From Caenimonas koreensis DSM 17982 (GTDB lineage: Bacteria; Pseudomonadota; Gammaproteobacteria; Burkholderiales; Burkholderiaceae_C), in the NCBI RefSeq assembly GCF_009646335.1, contig NZ_WJBU01000005.1:62001-126000 (forward strand): a stretch of DNA of 64,000 bases, given 5' to 3'. Made by a program: the position numbers and the translations under genes. Shown here piece by piece: positions 28,708 to 35,945 of the stretch (position 1 is its first letter; every line of letters begins with the position of its first letter). The notes under the pieces are model-generated. The model was not told the origin of the DNA and did not search any database. It was given only the letters and a program-made list of their open reading frames with translations.

Positions 28708-31062
28708 TTACTGCACGAAGCCCATGCCCCGCGACTCACGCACCTCGGGCTTGATGCGATGCTCCGCTTCAAGCTGCTCGATGAATTCTTCCGCCGTGAA
28801 TGTCGCGCTGAGGATGTCGACCTGCCGCTTCACGGCGGCGAAGTCGCCGGGACAGAGCTGGTCGAGTCGCGCCAGCCGCGCGATGACCGCTGGCGTCAAC
28901 GACGCCTGGTCACCGTCTAACGCCTCGGTCACGAACATCCGTTCGCGCTGCTGCTGCGTAAGCGGCTTGAACCGGATCTTGAACGTGAAACGGCGCAGCG
29001 CCGCCTGGTCGATGCGGTCCAGCAAGTTGGTGGTGCAGACAAAGATGCCGTTGAAGCGCTCCATGCCCTGCAGCATCTCGTTGACCTCAGTGACCTCATA
29101 AGTGCGTTGCGCCCCGCGACGGTCCTGCAAGAAGCTGTCTGCCTCATCGAGCAGCAACACGGCCTTTTCGTTTTCGGCCTCACGAAACATCGCAGCCATG
29201 TTCTGCTCGGTCTCGCCGACGAACTTGCTCATCAGGTCGCTGGCCTGCTTGATCAGCAGCGGCTTGTCGAGCGCTTTGGCAATGTGTTCGGCCAGCGCCG
29301 TCTTGCCCGTGCCCGGTGCGCCGTAAAAGCACAGCGTGCCGTGCCCGCCCGCGCGCAAGGCCTGCACGATGCGCGGGATTTCGAAACGCGTCTCCACGTT
29401 CAGCATGTCCAGGTCGTAGTGCGTCACGCTGCGCCGCGCGCCCGCCTCGTTCGCGCGATTGCCAAGCGCCTGGTCCGAGTTGCGAAGCTGGCGGTCAATC
29501 AGGGTTTCGATGGCGGCGGGCTCGTCGCTGGCGAGCGCGGCGAAGCGCACCGCCGTGCGGATCTGCGCGGGCGTCAGGCCCTTGCGGCTCGTCAGTTTGC
29601 CGACGAACTCGTCGGACACGGGTACGCCTTCGAGCGTCTTGCGAACAATGCCTTCTCGCGCGCCCGGCGGCGGCGATTTCAGCTCAAGGTGATAAGCGAA
29701 GCGGCGGCGAAACGCCGGGTCGATCTGCTCAATTCGGTTCGTGACCCAGATGGTGGGCACTGCGTTGGTTTCGAGAATCTGGTTCACCCACGCCTTGCCG
29801 CTGACGCTGCCCGTCGGCGGCGCCACCACCTGGTCGGCGCGCGCCATCAGCTGCGCGGCTTCGCTGGAGATGGGCGGGAATACGTCTTCCACTTCGTCGA
29901 ACAGCAGCGCCGCCTGCGCGCTGCCTTTGAGGAACACCTGCGCGATCTGCAAAGACCGGTAGCGGTCCCTGCCGGAGAGCGAATTGCCATCGCGATCGGC
30001 ATATTCGACCTCGAACAACTCGAGGTTCGCCGCCTGCGCCACCACCTTGGCCAGCTCGGTCTTGCCGGTGCCGGGCGGGCCGTACAGCAGCACGTTCACA
30101 CCGGGTTCCTTGCGACTCACGGCATTGCGCAGCAGCGAACACAGCACCGCTGCGTCTTCCTGCACAAAGCTGAAGTCGCCCAGGTCGAGCGAGCTTTTGG
30201 CGCTTGGCCGTGTGAACACGGCCATCAGCTCGTTCTGGTCGCGGTACTCGCGCATTAACACAGGCGGCAGCTTTTCGCTGACCTTCATCAGGTCAGCCAG
30301 GTCGGTGATGTTGTGTTCAGAGATCAGGTTTTCGACCAGGCCGATCCGCTCCAGGCGCGAGCCGGCGCGAAGGGCTTCGCCCACTTCGGTGGCGCTCACT
30401 CCGGCGAGTTCGGCAATCGCGGCATACGCTTCGGGTGCGTTGTTGACCTTGAATTCGACGAGGATGGAGCGCAGGTCGCGTTGATAGCGTGCCAGGGTGC
30501 CGTAGAGCAGCAGTGCCCGTTCGGCCTTGTTCAACTGCAACAGGCCCGACAGCGCGTCGATGTTCTTTTCAACCAGCGTCGATTGCTTCTTCAGGGCGTT
30601 AGTCAGCCAGTCGCCGGTGACGGCCAGCACAGACAGCAGGTCCTTCGGCTGGTCCTTCGCGTATTCGTCCAGATAGAAGAACAGCGTGCCCTCTTCATAG
30701 GGGCCGCGCCACACGCCGTGGCGATCGAGAAATTCCTGTGTGCTGAGCGCTTCATGGTTGCGCCAGAACTCGTTGTCTTTGCAACGGCGGCCAAGAAATT
30801 CGCGAAGGCGTGCGAGTGCGGGTGCGGGCCAGACGAGGTGGCGGCCGGCCAGTGACAGCAGGCCATTGAGGTCGCGCCGCACGTTGAACTTGCCGCCCTG
30901 TTTGGCCGCAAGCGTCAGCACAAAGTGCGAGCACATGAGGTCGAGCACCGGCGCATTTTTCAGCCCCGGTGAGGGTAGGACCTGCACATCCGCCGAACGC
31001 TTGACCACTTTGGAAAGCCTCCAGCACCGCATGGCGCCAAATTGAAGATAACGCGACTTCAT
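28708..31062 (-). CDS. Large tandem AAA ATPase
   Basis: About 784 residues. A helical N-terminal region of roughly 310 residues has no recognisable motif. Two AAA modules follow: the first with Walker A YGPPGTGKTELAKVVAQ and Walker B LLFDEVEDVFPP, the second with Walker A YGAPGTGKTALAEHIAK, Walker B VLLLDEADSFLQDR and an arginine-containing ALRRFTFKIRF. Two stacked AAA rings suggest a CDC48-like remodelling ATPase, but the N domain differs and the client is unknown. ATG 31062 is chosen, ATG 31032 is also possible; neither has a strong ribosome-binding site. It is divergent from ilvA. Confidence 0.8.
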   Translation of the reverse strand: MKSRYLQFGAMRCWRLSKVVKRSADVQVLPSPGLKNAPVLDLMCSHFVLTLAAKQGGKFNVRRDLNGLLSLAGRHLVWPAPALARLREFLGRRCKDNEFWRNHEALSTQEFLDRHGVWRGPYEEGTLFFYLDEYAKDQPKDLLSVLAVTGDWLTNALKKQSTLVEKNIDALSGLLQLNKAERALLLYGTLARYQRDLRSILVEFKVNNAPEAYAAIAELAGVSATEVGEALRAGSRLERIGLVENLISEHNITDLADLMKVSEKLPPVLMREYRDQNELMAVFTRPSAKSSLDLGDFSFVQEDAAVLCSLLRNAVSRKEPGVNVLLYGPPGTGKTELAKVVAQAANLELFEVEYADRDGNSLSGRDRYRSLQIAQVFLKGSAQAALLFDEVEDVFPPISSEAAQLMARADQVVAPPTGSVSGKAWVNQILETNAVPTIWVTNRIEQIDPAFRRRFAYHLELKSPPPGAREGIVRKTLEGVPVSDEFVGKLTSRKGLTPAQIRTAVRFAALASDEPAAIETLIDRQLRNSDQALGNRANEAGARRSVTHYDLDMLNVETRFEIPRIVQALRAGGHGTLCFYGAPGTGKTALAEHIAKALDKPLLIKQASDLMSKFVGETEQNMAAMFREAENEKAVLLLDEADSFLQDRRGAQRTYEVTEVNEMLQGMERFNGIFVCTTNLLDRIDQAALRRFTFKIRFKPLTQQQRERMFVTEALDGDQASLTPAVIARLARLDQLCPGDFAAVKRQVDILSATFTAEEFIEQLEAEHRIKPEVRESRGMGFVQ

Positions 31063-31134
31063 GCTACATGGAAGACACTCATTGTGGGAATACCCACACA
31101 CCATTGGCTTTTTAGCCCTGACAATCCCGAGCAC

Positions 31135-32334
31135 ATGATCGACCTTGCCGACGTCCGCGCTGCAGCACACCGCCTTGAAGGCCAGCTGACCGACACGCCT
31201 TGCGTGGAGTCGCGCACGCTGTCGGGTATCACGGGCGCGCAGGTCTTCCTGAAGTTCGAGAACCTGCAGTTCACCGCATCATTCAAGGAACGGGGCGCGT
31301 ACAACAAGCTGTCGCAACTCTCCAATGAAGAGAAGGCGCGCGGCGTTGTCGCGATGAGTGCGGGCAATCATGCCCAGGGTGTGGCCTACCACGCGCAGCG
31401 GCTGGGCATGCGCGCAGTGATCGTGATGCCTCGCTTCACGCCAGGCGTGAAAGTGGAGCGCACACGCAGCTTCGCGGCGGAAGTCGTGCTGCACGGCAAC
31501 ACACTTGAAGAAGCGCGCACCCATGCTTATGAGCTGGCTGCGCAGCAGCACCTCACGTTTGTGCATCCGTATGACGACGAGCAGATCGTTGCGGGCCAGG
31601 GTACGGTGGGCATCGAAATGCTGCGCGCCGCGCCCGAACTGGACACGCTCGTCATCGCCGTGGGGGGTGGCGGCCTGATCGCGGGCATCGCTGTCGCGGC
31701 GAAGGCGCTCAAGCCCGGAATTGAAATCGTGGGCGTGCAGACGCTGCGCTTTCCGAACATGTTCAACGCCGTGAAGCACGAGTCGCTCCCACAGGGCACC
31801 AGCACGATTGCCGAGGGCATCGCGGTCGGCACGCCAGGCCGCATCACGCAGGAAATCATCGAGAAACTCGTTGATGATCTGGTGCTGGTGGACGAAGGCG
31901 ACATCGAGCAGTCGATCGTGATGCTGCTGGAAATCGAGAAGACGCTGGTCGAAGGCGCCGGCGCAGCCGGGCTGGCGGCCCTGCTCAAATACCCCGAGCG
32001 CTTCAAGGGCCGCAAGGTCGGCCTGGTGCTGGGCGGCGGCAACATCGACCCGTTGCTGCTTGCTGCGATCCTGGAGCGCGGCATGGTTCGCGCCGGCCGG
32101 CTGGCACGCGTTCGGGTCAGCGCGCGCGATGTGCCGGGGTCGCTTGCGCGCATCACCGCCATCGTGAGCGAGGCAGGCGCGAATATCGACGAAGTGCATC
32201 ACCAGCGCGCATTCACCATGCTTGCTGCGCAGAACGTTGAAATTGAACTCGTGGTGCAGACACGCGGGCGCGACCACATCAGGGCCGTGATCGACGCGCT
32301 GCACGAAGGCGGCTTCCAGGCGGAGGAACAATGA
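31135..32334 (+). CDS. ilvA: Threonine ammonia-lyase (medium form, one ACT domain)
   Basis: 399 residues. The fold-type II PLP domain has the PLP lysine in FTASFKERGAYNKL, the Gly loop VGGGGLIAGIA, and SAGNHAQGVAYHA. It is followed by a single C-terminal ACT domain (about 325-399, VSARDVPGSLARITAIV). It deaminates threonine (or serine) to 2-oxobutyrate. It is the shorter form with one ACT domain rather than the 510-residue biosynthetic IlvA, so a catabolic role is possible. ATG 31135 lies 37 bp after an inverted repeat TGTGGG-N4-CCCACA (31083-31098) that may be an operator. Its stop overlaps the following thioesterase gene. Confidence 0.92.
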   Translation: MIDLADVRAAAHRLEGQLTDTPCVESRTLSGITGAQVFLKFENLQFTASFKERGAYNKLSQLSNEEKARGVVAMSAGNHAQGVAYHAQRLGMRAVIVMPRFTPGVKVERTRSFAAEVVLHGNTLEEARTHAYELAAQQHLTFVHPYDDEQIVAGQGTVGIEMLRAAPELDTLVIAVGGGGLIAGIAVAAKALKPGIEIVGVQTLRFPNMFNAVKHESLPQGTSTIAEGIAVGTPGRITQEIIEKLVDDLVLVDEGDIEQSIVMLLEIEKTLVEGAGAAGLAALLKYPERFKGRKVGLVLGGGNIDPLLLAAILERGMVRAGRLARVRVSARDVPGSLARITAIVSEAGANIDEVHHQRAFTMLAAQNVEIELVVQTRGRDHIRAVIDALHEGGFQAEEQ

Positions 32335-32738
32335 TGGACAAGGCAGTTTTGCAGTCAGCGCTCGGCGAATACTTTGCGCCGTGGGTTCAGGCGCTCGCGC
32401 TGCAGGTCGAATCGTTCGATGCCGACAGCGTGACACTGCGGCTGCCGCAAAGCGACTCGCTCTCGCGCGTGGGCGGCATGCTGTGCGGGCAAGCCATGAT
32501 GGCTGCGGCAGACACAGCGATGGTCCTGGCGCTCATCAACCAGTTCGGCGAGTTTCGCCCCTGCACCACCGTGCAGATGAGCACCTCGTTCCTCAAGCCG
32601 CTGTCCAAGCAGGATGCGCTGATTCAGGCGCGTGTGGTGCGCGCCGGCAAGACGCTGGCCTTTGGCGAGATCGATTTGCGAGGCGCCGATGACGGCAAAA
32701 GCGCCAGCCGCGCCAGCGTGACGTACGCCCTGCTCTGA
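32331..32738 (+). CDS. PaaI-like hotdog thioesterase
   Basis: 135 residues forming a single hotdog domain. RVGGMLCGQAMMAAADTAMVLALINQFG is the central helix with the usual catalytic-region Gly, followed by TVQMSTSFLKPL. Such enzymes hydrolyse acyl-CoA thioesters; substrate unknown. GGAGG just before the ATG pair at 32331/32334 supports the start, which overlaps the ilvA TGA, indicating translational coupling. Confidence 0.88.
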   Translation: MMDKAVLQSALGEYFAPWVQALALQVESFDADSVTLRLPQSDSLSRVGGMLCGQAMMAAADTAMVLALINQFGEFRPCTTVQMSTSFLKPLSKQDALIQARVVRAGKTLAFGEIDLRGADDGKSASRASVTYALL

Positions 32739-32784
32739 CGACCCGCTAAAATCACGCGTAGTCCCCCGATTTCAGGAAACCACC

Positions 32785-32934
32785 ATGTCCACGCCGCAAA
32801 CCCAGACCGATGCCAGCCAGAAGCACACCCAGGATCCCCTGGAGGCCATCATGCCGATGGTGCCGATCGTGCTGCCGGTTGTTGGCGGCGTGCTGATTTT
32901 CCTGCTGGCATTCATCGCCATTTCCATGGCCTGA
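32785..32934 (+). CDS. Small single-pass membrane protein
   Basis: A 49-residue frame with AGGAA seven bases before its ATG. A polar N-terminal half (MSTPQTQTDASQKHTQDPLE) leads into one hydrophobic helix (VGGVLIFLLAFIAISMA) at the C terminus. Codon use is like the host genes, and a good terminator follows, so it looks like a genuine gene. Function unknown. It marks the left flank of the IS1595 insertion. Confidence 0.65.
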   Translation: MSTPQTQTDASQKHTQDPLEAIMPMVPIVLPVVGGVLIFLLAFIAISMA

Positions 32935-32957
32935 AGCAGCCCTGCGCTGATCTAGCC

Positions 32958-32985
32958 AAAGGCCCCTGTTGGGGCCTTTTGTTTG
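32958..32985 (+). terminator. Rho-independent terminator after the small membrane-protein gene
   Basis: AAAGGCCCC-TGTT-GGGGCCTTT, a 9-bp stem with 4-nt loop, followed by TTGTTTG. It lies 24 bp downstream of the 49-residue gene and separates it from the insertion element. Confidence 0.85.
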
Positions 32986-33014
32986 TCTGCGCCGGCTTGT
33001 CGCAGCGGGGGAAC

Positions 33015-33040
33015 TTCACCCGCCAAAGTATGTACTTGAC
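33015..33040 (+). repeat. Target duplication copy and left inverted repeat of the IS1595 element
   Basis: TTCACCCG at 33015-33022 is the left copy of the target duplication, and the inverted end spans 33023-33040. A second AGTATGTAC (33053-33061) repeats part of the end 26 bp further in and overlaps the -10 region, which could let a transposase bound at the end influence its own promoter. Confidence 0.85.
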
Positions 33041-33064
33041 ATCCCCGACTTTAGTATGTACCAT
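33036..33064 (+). promoter_or_regulatory. Promoter inside the left end of the IS
   Basis: TTGACA (33036-33041), a 17-bp spacer and TACCAT (33059-33064) form a plausible sigma-70 promoter reading inward to the transposase. The -35 hexamer is part of the inverted end, so the mirror-image right end carries TTGACG facing inward on the minus strand as well. Confidence 0.65.
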
Positions 33065-33089
33065 GCAGTCATTCTCGGAGATTTCCCCA

Positions 33090-34046
33090 ATGACAGCCAT
33101 CTTCAACCAGCCGCAATTTCAAGACGCAGACAAGGCCCGCGAGTACCTGGAGGCTCAGGTCTGGCCGAATGGTCGTATTTGCCCTCATTGCGGCGTTGTG
33201 GGTGAGCATTACGTCTTGAAGGGCAAGTCCAACCGTCCCGGCCTGTACAAGTGCGCTGACTGCCGCGAACCCTTCACCGTGACCGTGGGCACTGTGTTCG
33301 AGCGCTCCAAGATCGGCCTGCATGTCTGGCTGCAAGCCGTCCACCTGATGTCCGCTTCCAAGAAAGGCGTTTCAGCAAAGCAGCTTGAACGCATGCTTGG
33401 CGTGACCTACAAGACCGCGTGGTTCATGTGCCATCGCATCCGCGAAGCCATGACCGCTGCACCGTCCAAGATGCTCGGCGGTCCCGGCTCATCCGGCATC
33501 GTTGAAGCCGACGAAACTTATTGGGGCCGTGCCGCTGACGAGGAAGGCATTCGCTACCCCAAGGGCATCAAGCGCGGCGCTGCAAACAAGATGAAGATCG
33601 TGACGCTGGTCGAGCGTGATGGTGACAAGCGCTCTTTCCACGTCGCCAACGTCAACGCTCAAACGCTTGCTCCAATCCTTAAGGCACAAGTCGCTAAGAC
33701 CGCTCGCCTGATGACCGATGAAGCCAGCTATTACAAGAAACCCGGCGCGCACTTCGCATCGCACCAATCAGTGAACCACTCGAAAGAGGAATACGCTCGC
33801 GGCGACGTGACCAGCAATACTGCTGAATCCTCTTTCGCCATCCTCAAGCGCGGTCTTGTCGGCACCTTCCACAGCGTTAGCGAGCAACACCTGCAACGCT
33901 ATTGCAATGAGTTCGACTTCCGCTGGAACTATCGCCAGTCGCAAGGTTTTAGCGATACGGCCCGCGCAAACATGGCGCTCATCGGCATCACTGGCAAGCG
34001 CCTGACCTATCGGCGGACTCACGCGCCAGTCTTCGCGTTTCAGTAA
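33090..34046 (+). CDS. IS1595-family transposase
   Basis: 318 residues. The N-terminal zinc ribbon has two cysteine pairs (CPHC about residues 32-35, CADC about 55-58), followed by a helical region and an ISXO2-like catalytic domain. Acidic residues are D141 in EADETYWG and D210 in LMTDEASYY, with the third-site motif SNTAESSFAILKRG (N243/E246). The length is normal and the frame is intact, so the enzyme may be active. ATG 33090 has CGGAGA nine bases before it; an ATG at 33063 would lie in the promoter. Confidence 0.93.
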   Translation: MTAIFNQPQFQDADKAREYLEAQVWPNGRICPHCGVVGEHYVLKGKSNRPGLYKCADCREPFTVTVGTVFERSKIGLHVWLQAVHLMSASKKGVSAKQLERMLGVTYKTAWFMCHRIREAMTAAPSKMLGGPGSSGIVEADETYWGRAADEEGIRYPKGIKRGAANKMKIVTLVERDGDKRSFHVANVNAQTLAPILKAQVAKTARLMTDEASYYKKPGAHFASHQSVNHSKEEYARGDVTSNTAESSFAILKRGLVGTFHSVSEQHLQRYCNEFDFRWNYRQSQGFSDTARANMALIGITGKRLTYRRTHAPVFAFQ

Positions 34047-34251
34047 TCAGCCTGTAACGCCGCGAGCCACGAAGCTCAAGGCCGTCGCGGACTCGATTCG
34101 CTTCCGATCTGGCTACACCGGCTCAGATCACTGCCCGCAGTGTTGGACTCTGCATGGCGCTTTGCGCCCGCTGCGCTTTGAGCCTCATCACAATGGGGTA
34201 GGCGCGTTCCTAGCAGCCTGTGTAAATTGCGGGTTCCACATCACTTTGTGA
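34006..34251 (+). pseudogene. Zinc-ribbon reading frame lacking a normal start codon
   Basis: After the transposase, in the +1 frame relative to it, an 81-codon frame with no ATG, GTG or TTG before its cysteine motifs ends with a two-knuckle zinc ribbon, SDHCPQCWTLHG and ACVNCGFHITL, at the TGA 34249-34251. That stop is 11 bp before the next passenger ATG, as in a normal operon. It may be a decayed gene, a frame reached by +1 shifting from the transposase, or one with a rare start such as ATT 34096. Confidence 0.4.
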
Positions 34252-34262
34252 AGGGGCTTGTG

Positions 34263-34568
34263 ATGGCAACGAATATTCCTCCCATGCCTTCGAACGTGCG
34301 CTCCATCGCGCTTGCGTGGCTGAGAAAGGACGAATGGCCGCGATGGTTGGAACTAGACCCGCAGTTCCAGCCCGACTACGAGCATTGGCTGCGCCGAATG
34401 AATGAAGCGGTGGCCGAGTTGCAGCGTCGCGGAAACAAGGTCAACAAGATCGATGTAGGCATTGACGAATTCCTCGAATGGAGCCGCGTCAACGGAGGAA
34501 AGGTCGATACCCACACACGGTCTGCATTCGTCGCCTACAAGGGGATGCGAAAGGAAACCGACCACTGA
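34263..34568 (+). CDS. IS passenger: hypothetical protein
   Basis: 101 residues, not recognised. It is helical and charged, with Trp-rich WLRKDEWPRWLELDPQFQPDYEHWLRRMNEAVAEL and a basic C terminus; no catalytic motif or membrane segment is visible. ATG 34263 follows AAGGGG at a good distance. It lies inside the IS1595 element on the transposase strand. Confidence 0.65.
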   Translation: MATNIPPMPSNVRSIALAWLRKDEWPRWLELDPQFQPDYEHWLRRMNEAVAELQRRGNKVNKIDVGIDEFLEWSRVNGGKVDTHTRSAFVAYKGMRKETDH

Positions 34569-34620
34569 TGCTGTACGCTGAACTGACATTGTGTGAGCGC
34601 TCGTGAAATTGGAGTTCTGC

Positions 34621-34998
34621 ATGGACGAACTAGCCATCACAGCGGCAGAAATTGACGGTGGCAAGATCACTGACGATGGCATGGCGCTGGTTCTGAAAGT
34701 AATTCAGGTCAGCGGCTTTGAAGTGAACTTGGCGTTCCCTCATCTTGCGCTGCCCGCCTTGATAGAAGCGGCAGCACACGGAATCACAGAAGGATTTGCT
34801 AAGCAAGGGAAGCCGGATCAGCGCTATCCAGTCCAATGGGTCAACTGGAATCTCGATCCAATTTCAACAGGCTCTTTGCTGACAATGACTCTTCAAAGTG
34901 GCGGGCAATTGGCCTTTGTGCTGCCGCCGCAGGTTCAAAGCGAATTGCTTCAGGCTATTGCCAATCAGATCGGAGCCACGGTTTTAATGAAGTCTTAG
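34621..34998 (+). CDS. IS passenger: hypothetical protein
   Basis: 125 residues, acidic and probably beta-rich (TGSLLTMTLQSGGQLAFVLPPQVQSELLQAI); not recognised. ATG 34621 has GGAG six bases before it, better than the in-frame GTG at 34603. Its TAG stop overlaps the stop of a small frame on the opposite strand. It is located inside the IS1595 element. Confidence 0.65.
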   Translation: MDELAITAAEIDGGKITDDGMALVLKVIQVSGFEVNLAFPHLALPALIEAAAHGITEGFAKQGKPDQRYPVQWVNWNLDPISTGSLLTMTLQSGGQLAFVLPPQVQSELLQAIANQIGATVLMKS

Positions 34999-35147
34999 CC
35001 GCCGCGTCCACGGCTGTTATTAGGCTCCGGCGGCTTCGCAGGCTTCGGCTTGACCTTCGGCATGGGAGGCGCGGACCATACACGCTTCAATGCCTCGTTG
35101 AAGGGCATTGCGGGGACTTCTTCGCTCTTCGCCTTATCGTGTTTCAT
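34995..35147 (-). CDS. IS passenger: possible 50-residue basic protein on minus strand
   Basis: A complete frame running against the other passengers: MKHDKAKSEEVPAMPFNEAL, then KRVWSAPPMPKVKPKPAKPP and a short Arg/Gly tail. The pattern FNEALKRVW followed by a Pro/Lys-rich tail looks like small conserved phage or mobile-element proteins. It fills the gap between two plus-strand passengers, its stop overlapping the stop at 34998. No strong ribosome-binding site is visible (GAGTG only). Confidence 0.45.
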   Translation of the reverse strand: MKHDKAKSEEVPAMPFNEALKRVWSAPPMPKVKPKPAKPPEPNNSRGRGG

Positions 35148-35167
35148 TTCATCACTCGCGAGGTCCT

Positions 35168-35836
35168 ATGAAGAACAAGAAGGATATCAACGACCGCACC
35201 TTTACGTTTGCTCATTCGGGGCTCAGAGACACACATCCTGAGGTGATTGAGCTAATGATTGCCTTCGCTGAAGCCAGTTGGACCTGGACGCACACCGAAA
35301 GCTGCTTGTTTCGACTCTTCGCTCATGTGGTTGAGCCCAAAACCAATTTACATACGAAGGCGCTTCGCGCTGCATTCTTCTCTGTGATCAGTCCGTTAGG
35401 CCGACTGGACATGATCAACGCTGTGATCGCCGCGAACTTCGACAAGGAGTTCATCAAGCACTGGAACAAAATCTATCTGGAATACCGCGCTCAGATTGCG
35501 ACAAGGGGCCGCTTGGCCCATCTTTGCGGCTTTTCATATTCGCCCAAGAACGGAAAACCGCGAGCCATCTTGATGGAGCCTCGCGTTCATCCAAGAGCGA
35601 AGCACACGCACGGAGAGGCAAACGCAGTCGAATACACCGCCAGCTATCTAAACCGCTTGACCCACAAATGGGGAAAGCTGGCCGCGAAAGTCAGCATCTT
35701 CATCCTGCTTGTCGATGAGACAGACATGCTTTCAGAATACGCTCAACAAGTAGCGAGTCTGCTGGTGATGGAGGACGATCCAAGTAGCCCGATTCCTCCA
35801 AAACCAACACACCAGCCGACAGCATCTCAGGCGTAA
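35168..35836 (+). CDS. IS passenger: possible HEPN-like protein
   Basis: 222 residues, largely alpha-helical. The first two thirds (TESCLFRLFAHVV ... AAFFSVISPLGRLDMINAVI ... NKIYLEYRAQIATRGRLAHLCGF) follow the layout of a loosely conserved family of helical proteins found near defence and mobile genes. RGRLAH at about residue 133-138 fits the R-x4-6-H motif of HEPN ribonucleases. The C-terminal 30 residues are Pro/Ser-rich. The assignment is tentative; no partner toxin or antitoxin is identified. ATG 35168 follows GAGG. The last 137 bp overlap a minus-strand frame. Confidence 0.55.
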   Translation: MKNKKDINDRTFTFAHSGLRDTHPEVIELMIAFAEASWTWTHTESCLFRLFAHVVEPKTNLHTKALRAAFFSVISPLGRLDMINAVIAANFDKEFIKHWNKIYLEYRAQIATRGRLAHLCGFSYSPKNGKPRAILMEPRVHPRAKHTHGEANAVEYTASYLNRLTHKWGKLAAKVSIFILLVDETDMLSEYAQQVASLLVMEDDPSSPIPPKPTHQPTASQA

Positions 35837-35906
35837 TCGCAAAATCTCCCGCTACATTTTCTGTAGCAGGAGATTCAACCGGCCTGTCGCTTTCGACTGT
35901 AGTCAT
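35700..35906 (-). CDS. IS passenger: possible 68-residue protein on minus strand
   Basis: An open frame entering from the right end of the element. FAITPEMLSAGVLVLEESG followed by a helical segment LLVERILKACLSHRQ resembles small conserved proteins of mobile DNA that carry ITPEM-AG motifs. ATG 35906 is taken; ATG 35930 lies inside the inverted repeat. The right end contains an inward TTGACG-N17-TACAGT that could drive it, although the -10 falls just after the ATG, which argues for a start further in. It overlaps the 222-residue gene antisense, so one of the two may be non-coding over 35700-35836. Confidence 0.4.
   Translation of the reverse strand: MTTVESDRPVESPATENVAGDFAITPEMLSAGVLVLEESGYLDRPPSPADSLLVERILKACLSHRQAG
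35843..35875. other. Inverted repeat near the right end of the IS
   Basis: AATCTCCCGCTACA and TGTAGCAGGAGATT form a 14-bp stem with one C-A mismatch and a 5-nt TTTTC loop. It lies just after the stop of the 222-residue passenger. There is no long U run on the plus strand, while the minus strand reads into UUUUGCG, so it might act as a weak terminator or stop read-through out of the element. Confidence 0.5.
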
Positions 35907-35919
35907 TTCGTTTGGTAAC

Positions 35920-35945
35920 GTCAAGTACATAATTCGCTTCACCCG
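35920..35945 (-). repeat. Right inverted repeat of the IS1595 element and target duplication copy
   Basis: 35920-35937 is the right inverted end and TTCACCCG at 35938-35945 is the right copy of the target duplication. Beyond it about 250 bp of host sequence leads to pckG without a recognisable gene. Confidence 0.85.

Larger units (their letters stand above)
33023..35937 (+). mobile_element. IS1595-family insertion sequence with passenger genes
   Basis: The element is 2915 bp long. Ends: the left 18 bp CCAAAGTATGTACTTGAC (33023-33040) and the inverted right 18 bp GCGAATTATGTACTTGAC (35937-35920) match at 15 positions, including TATGTACTTGAC without error. They are flanked by the direct repeat TTCACCCG (33015-33022 and 35938-35945), the 8-bp target duplication expected for this family. 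Inside are the transposase gene and about 1.9 kb of passenger frames. Base composition is visibly lower in GC than the host. The preserved target duplication and nearly intact ends suggest a recent insertion into the intergenic space before pckG. Confidence 0.88.
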
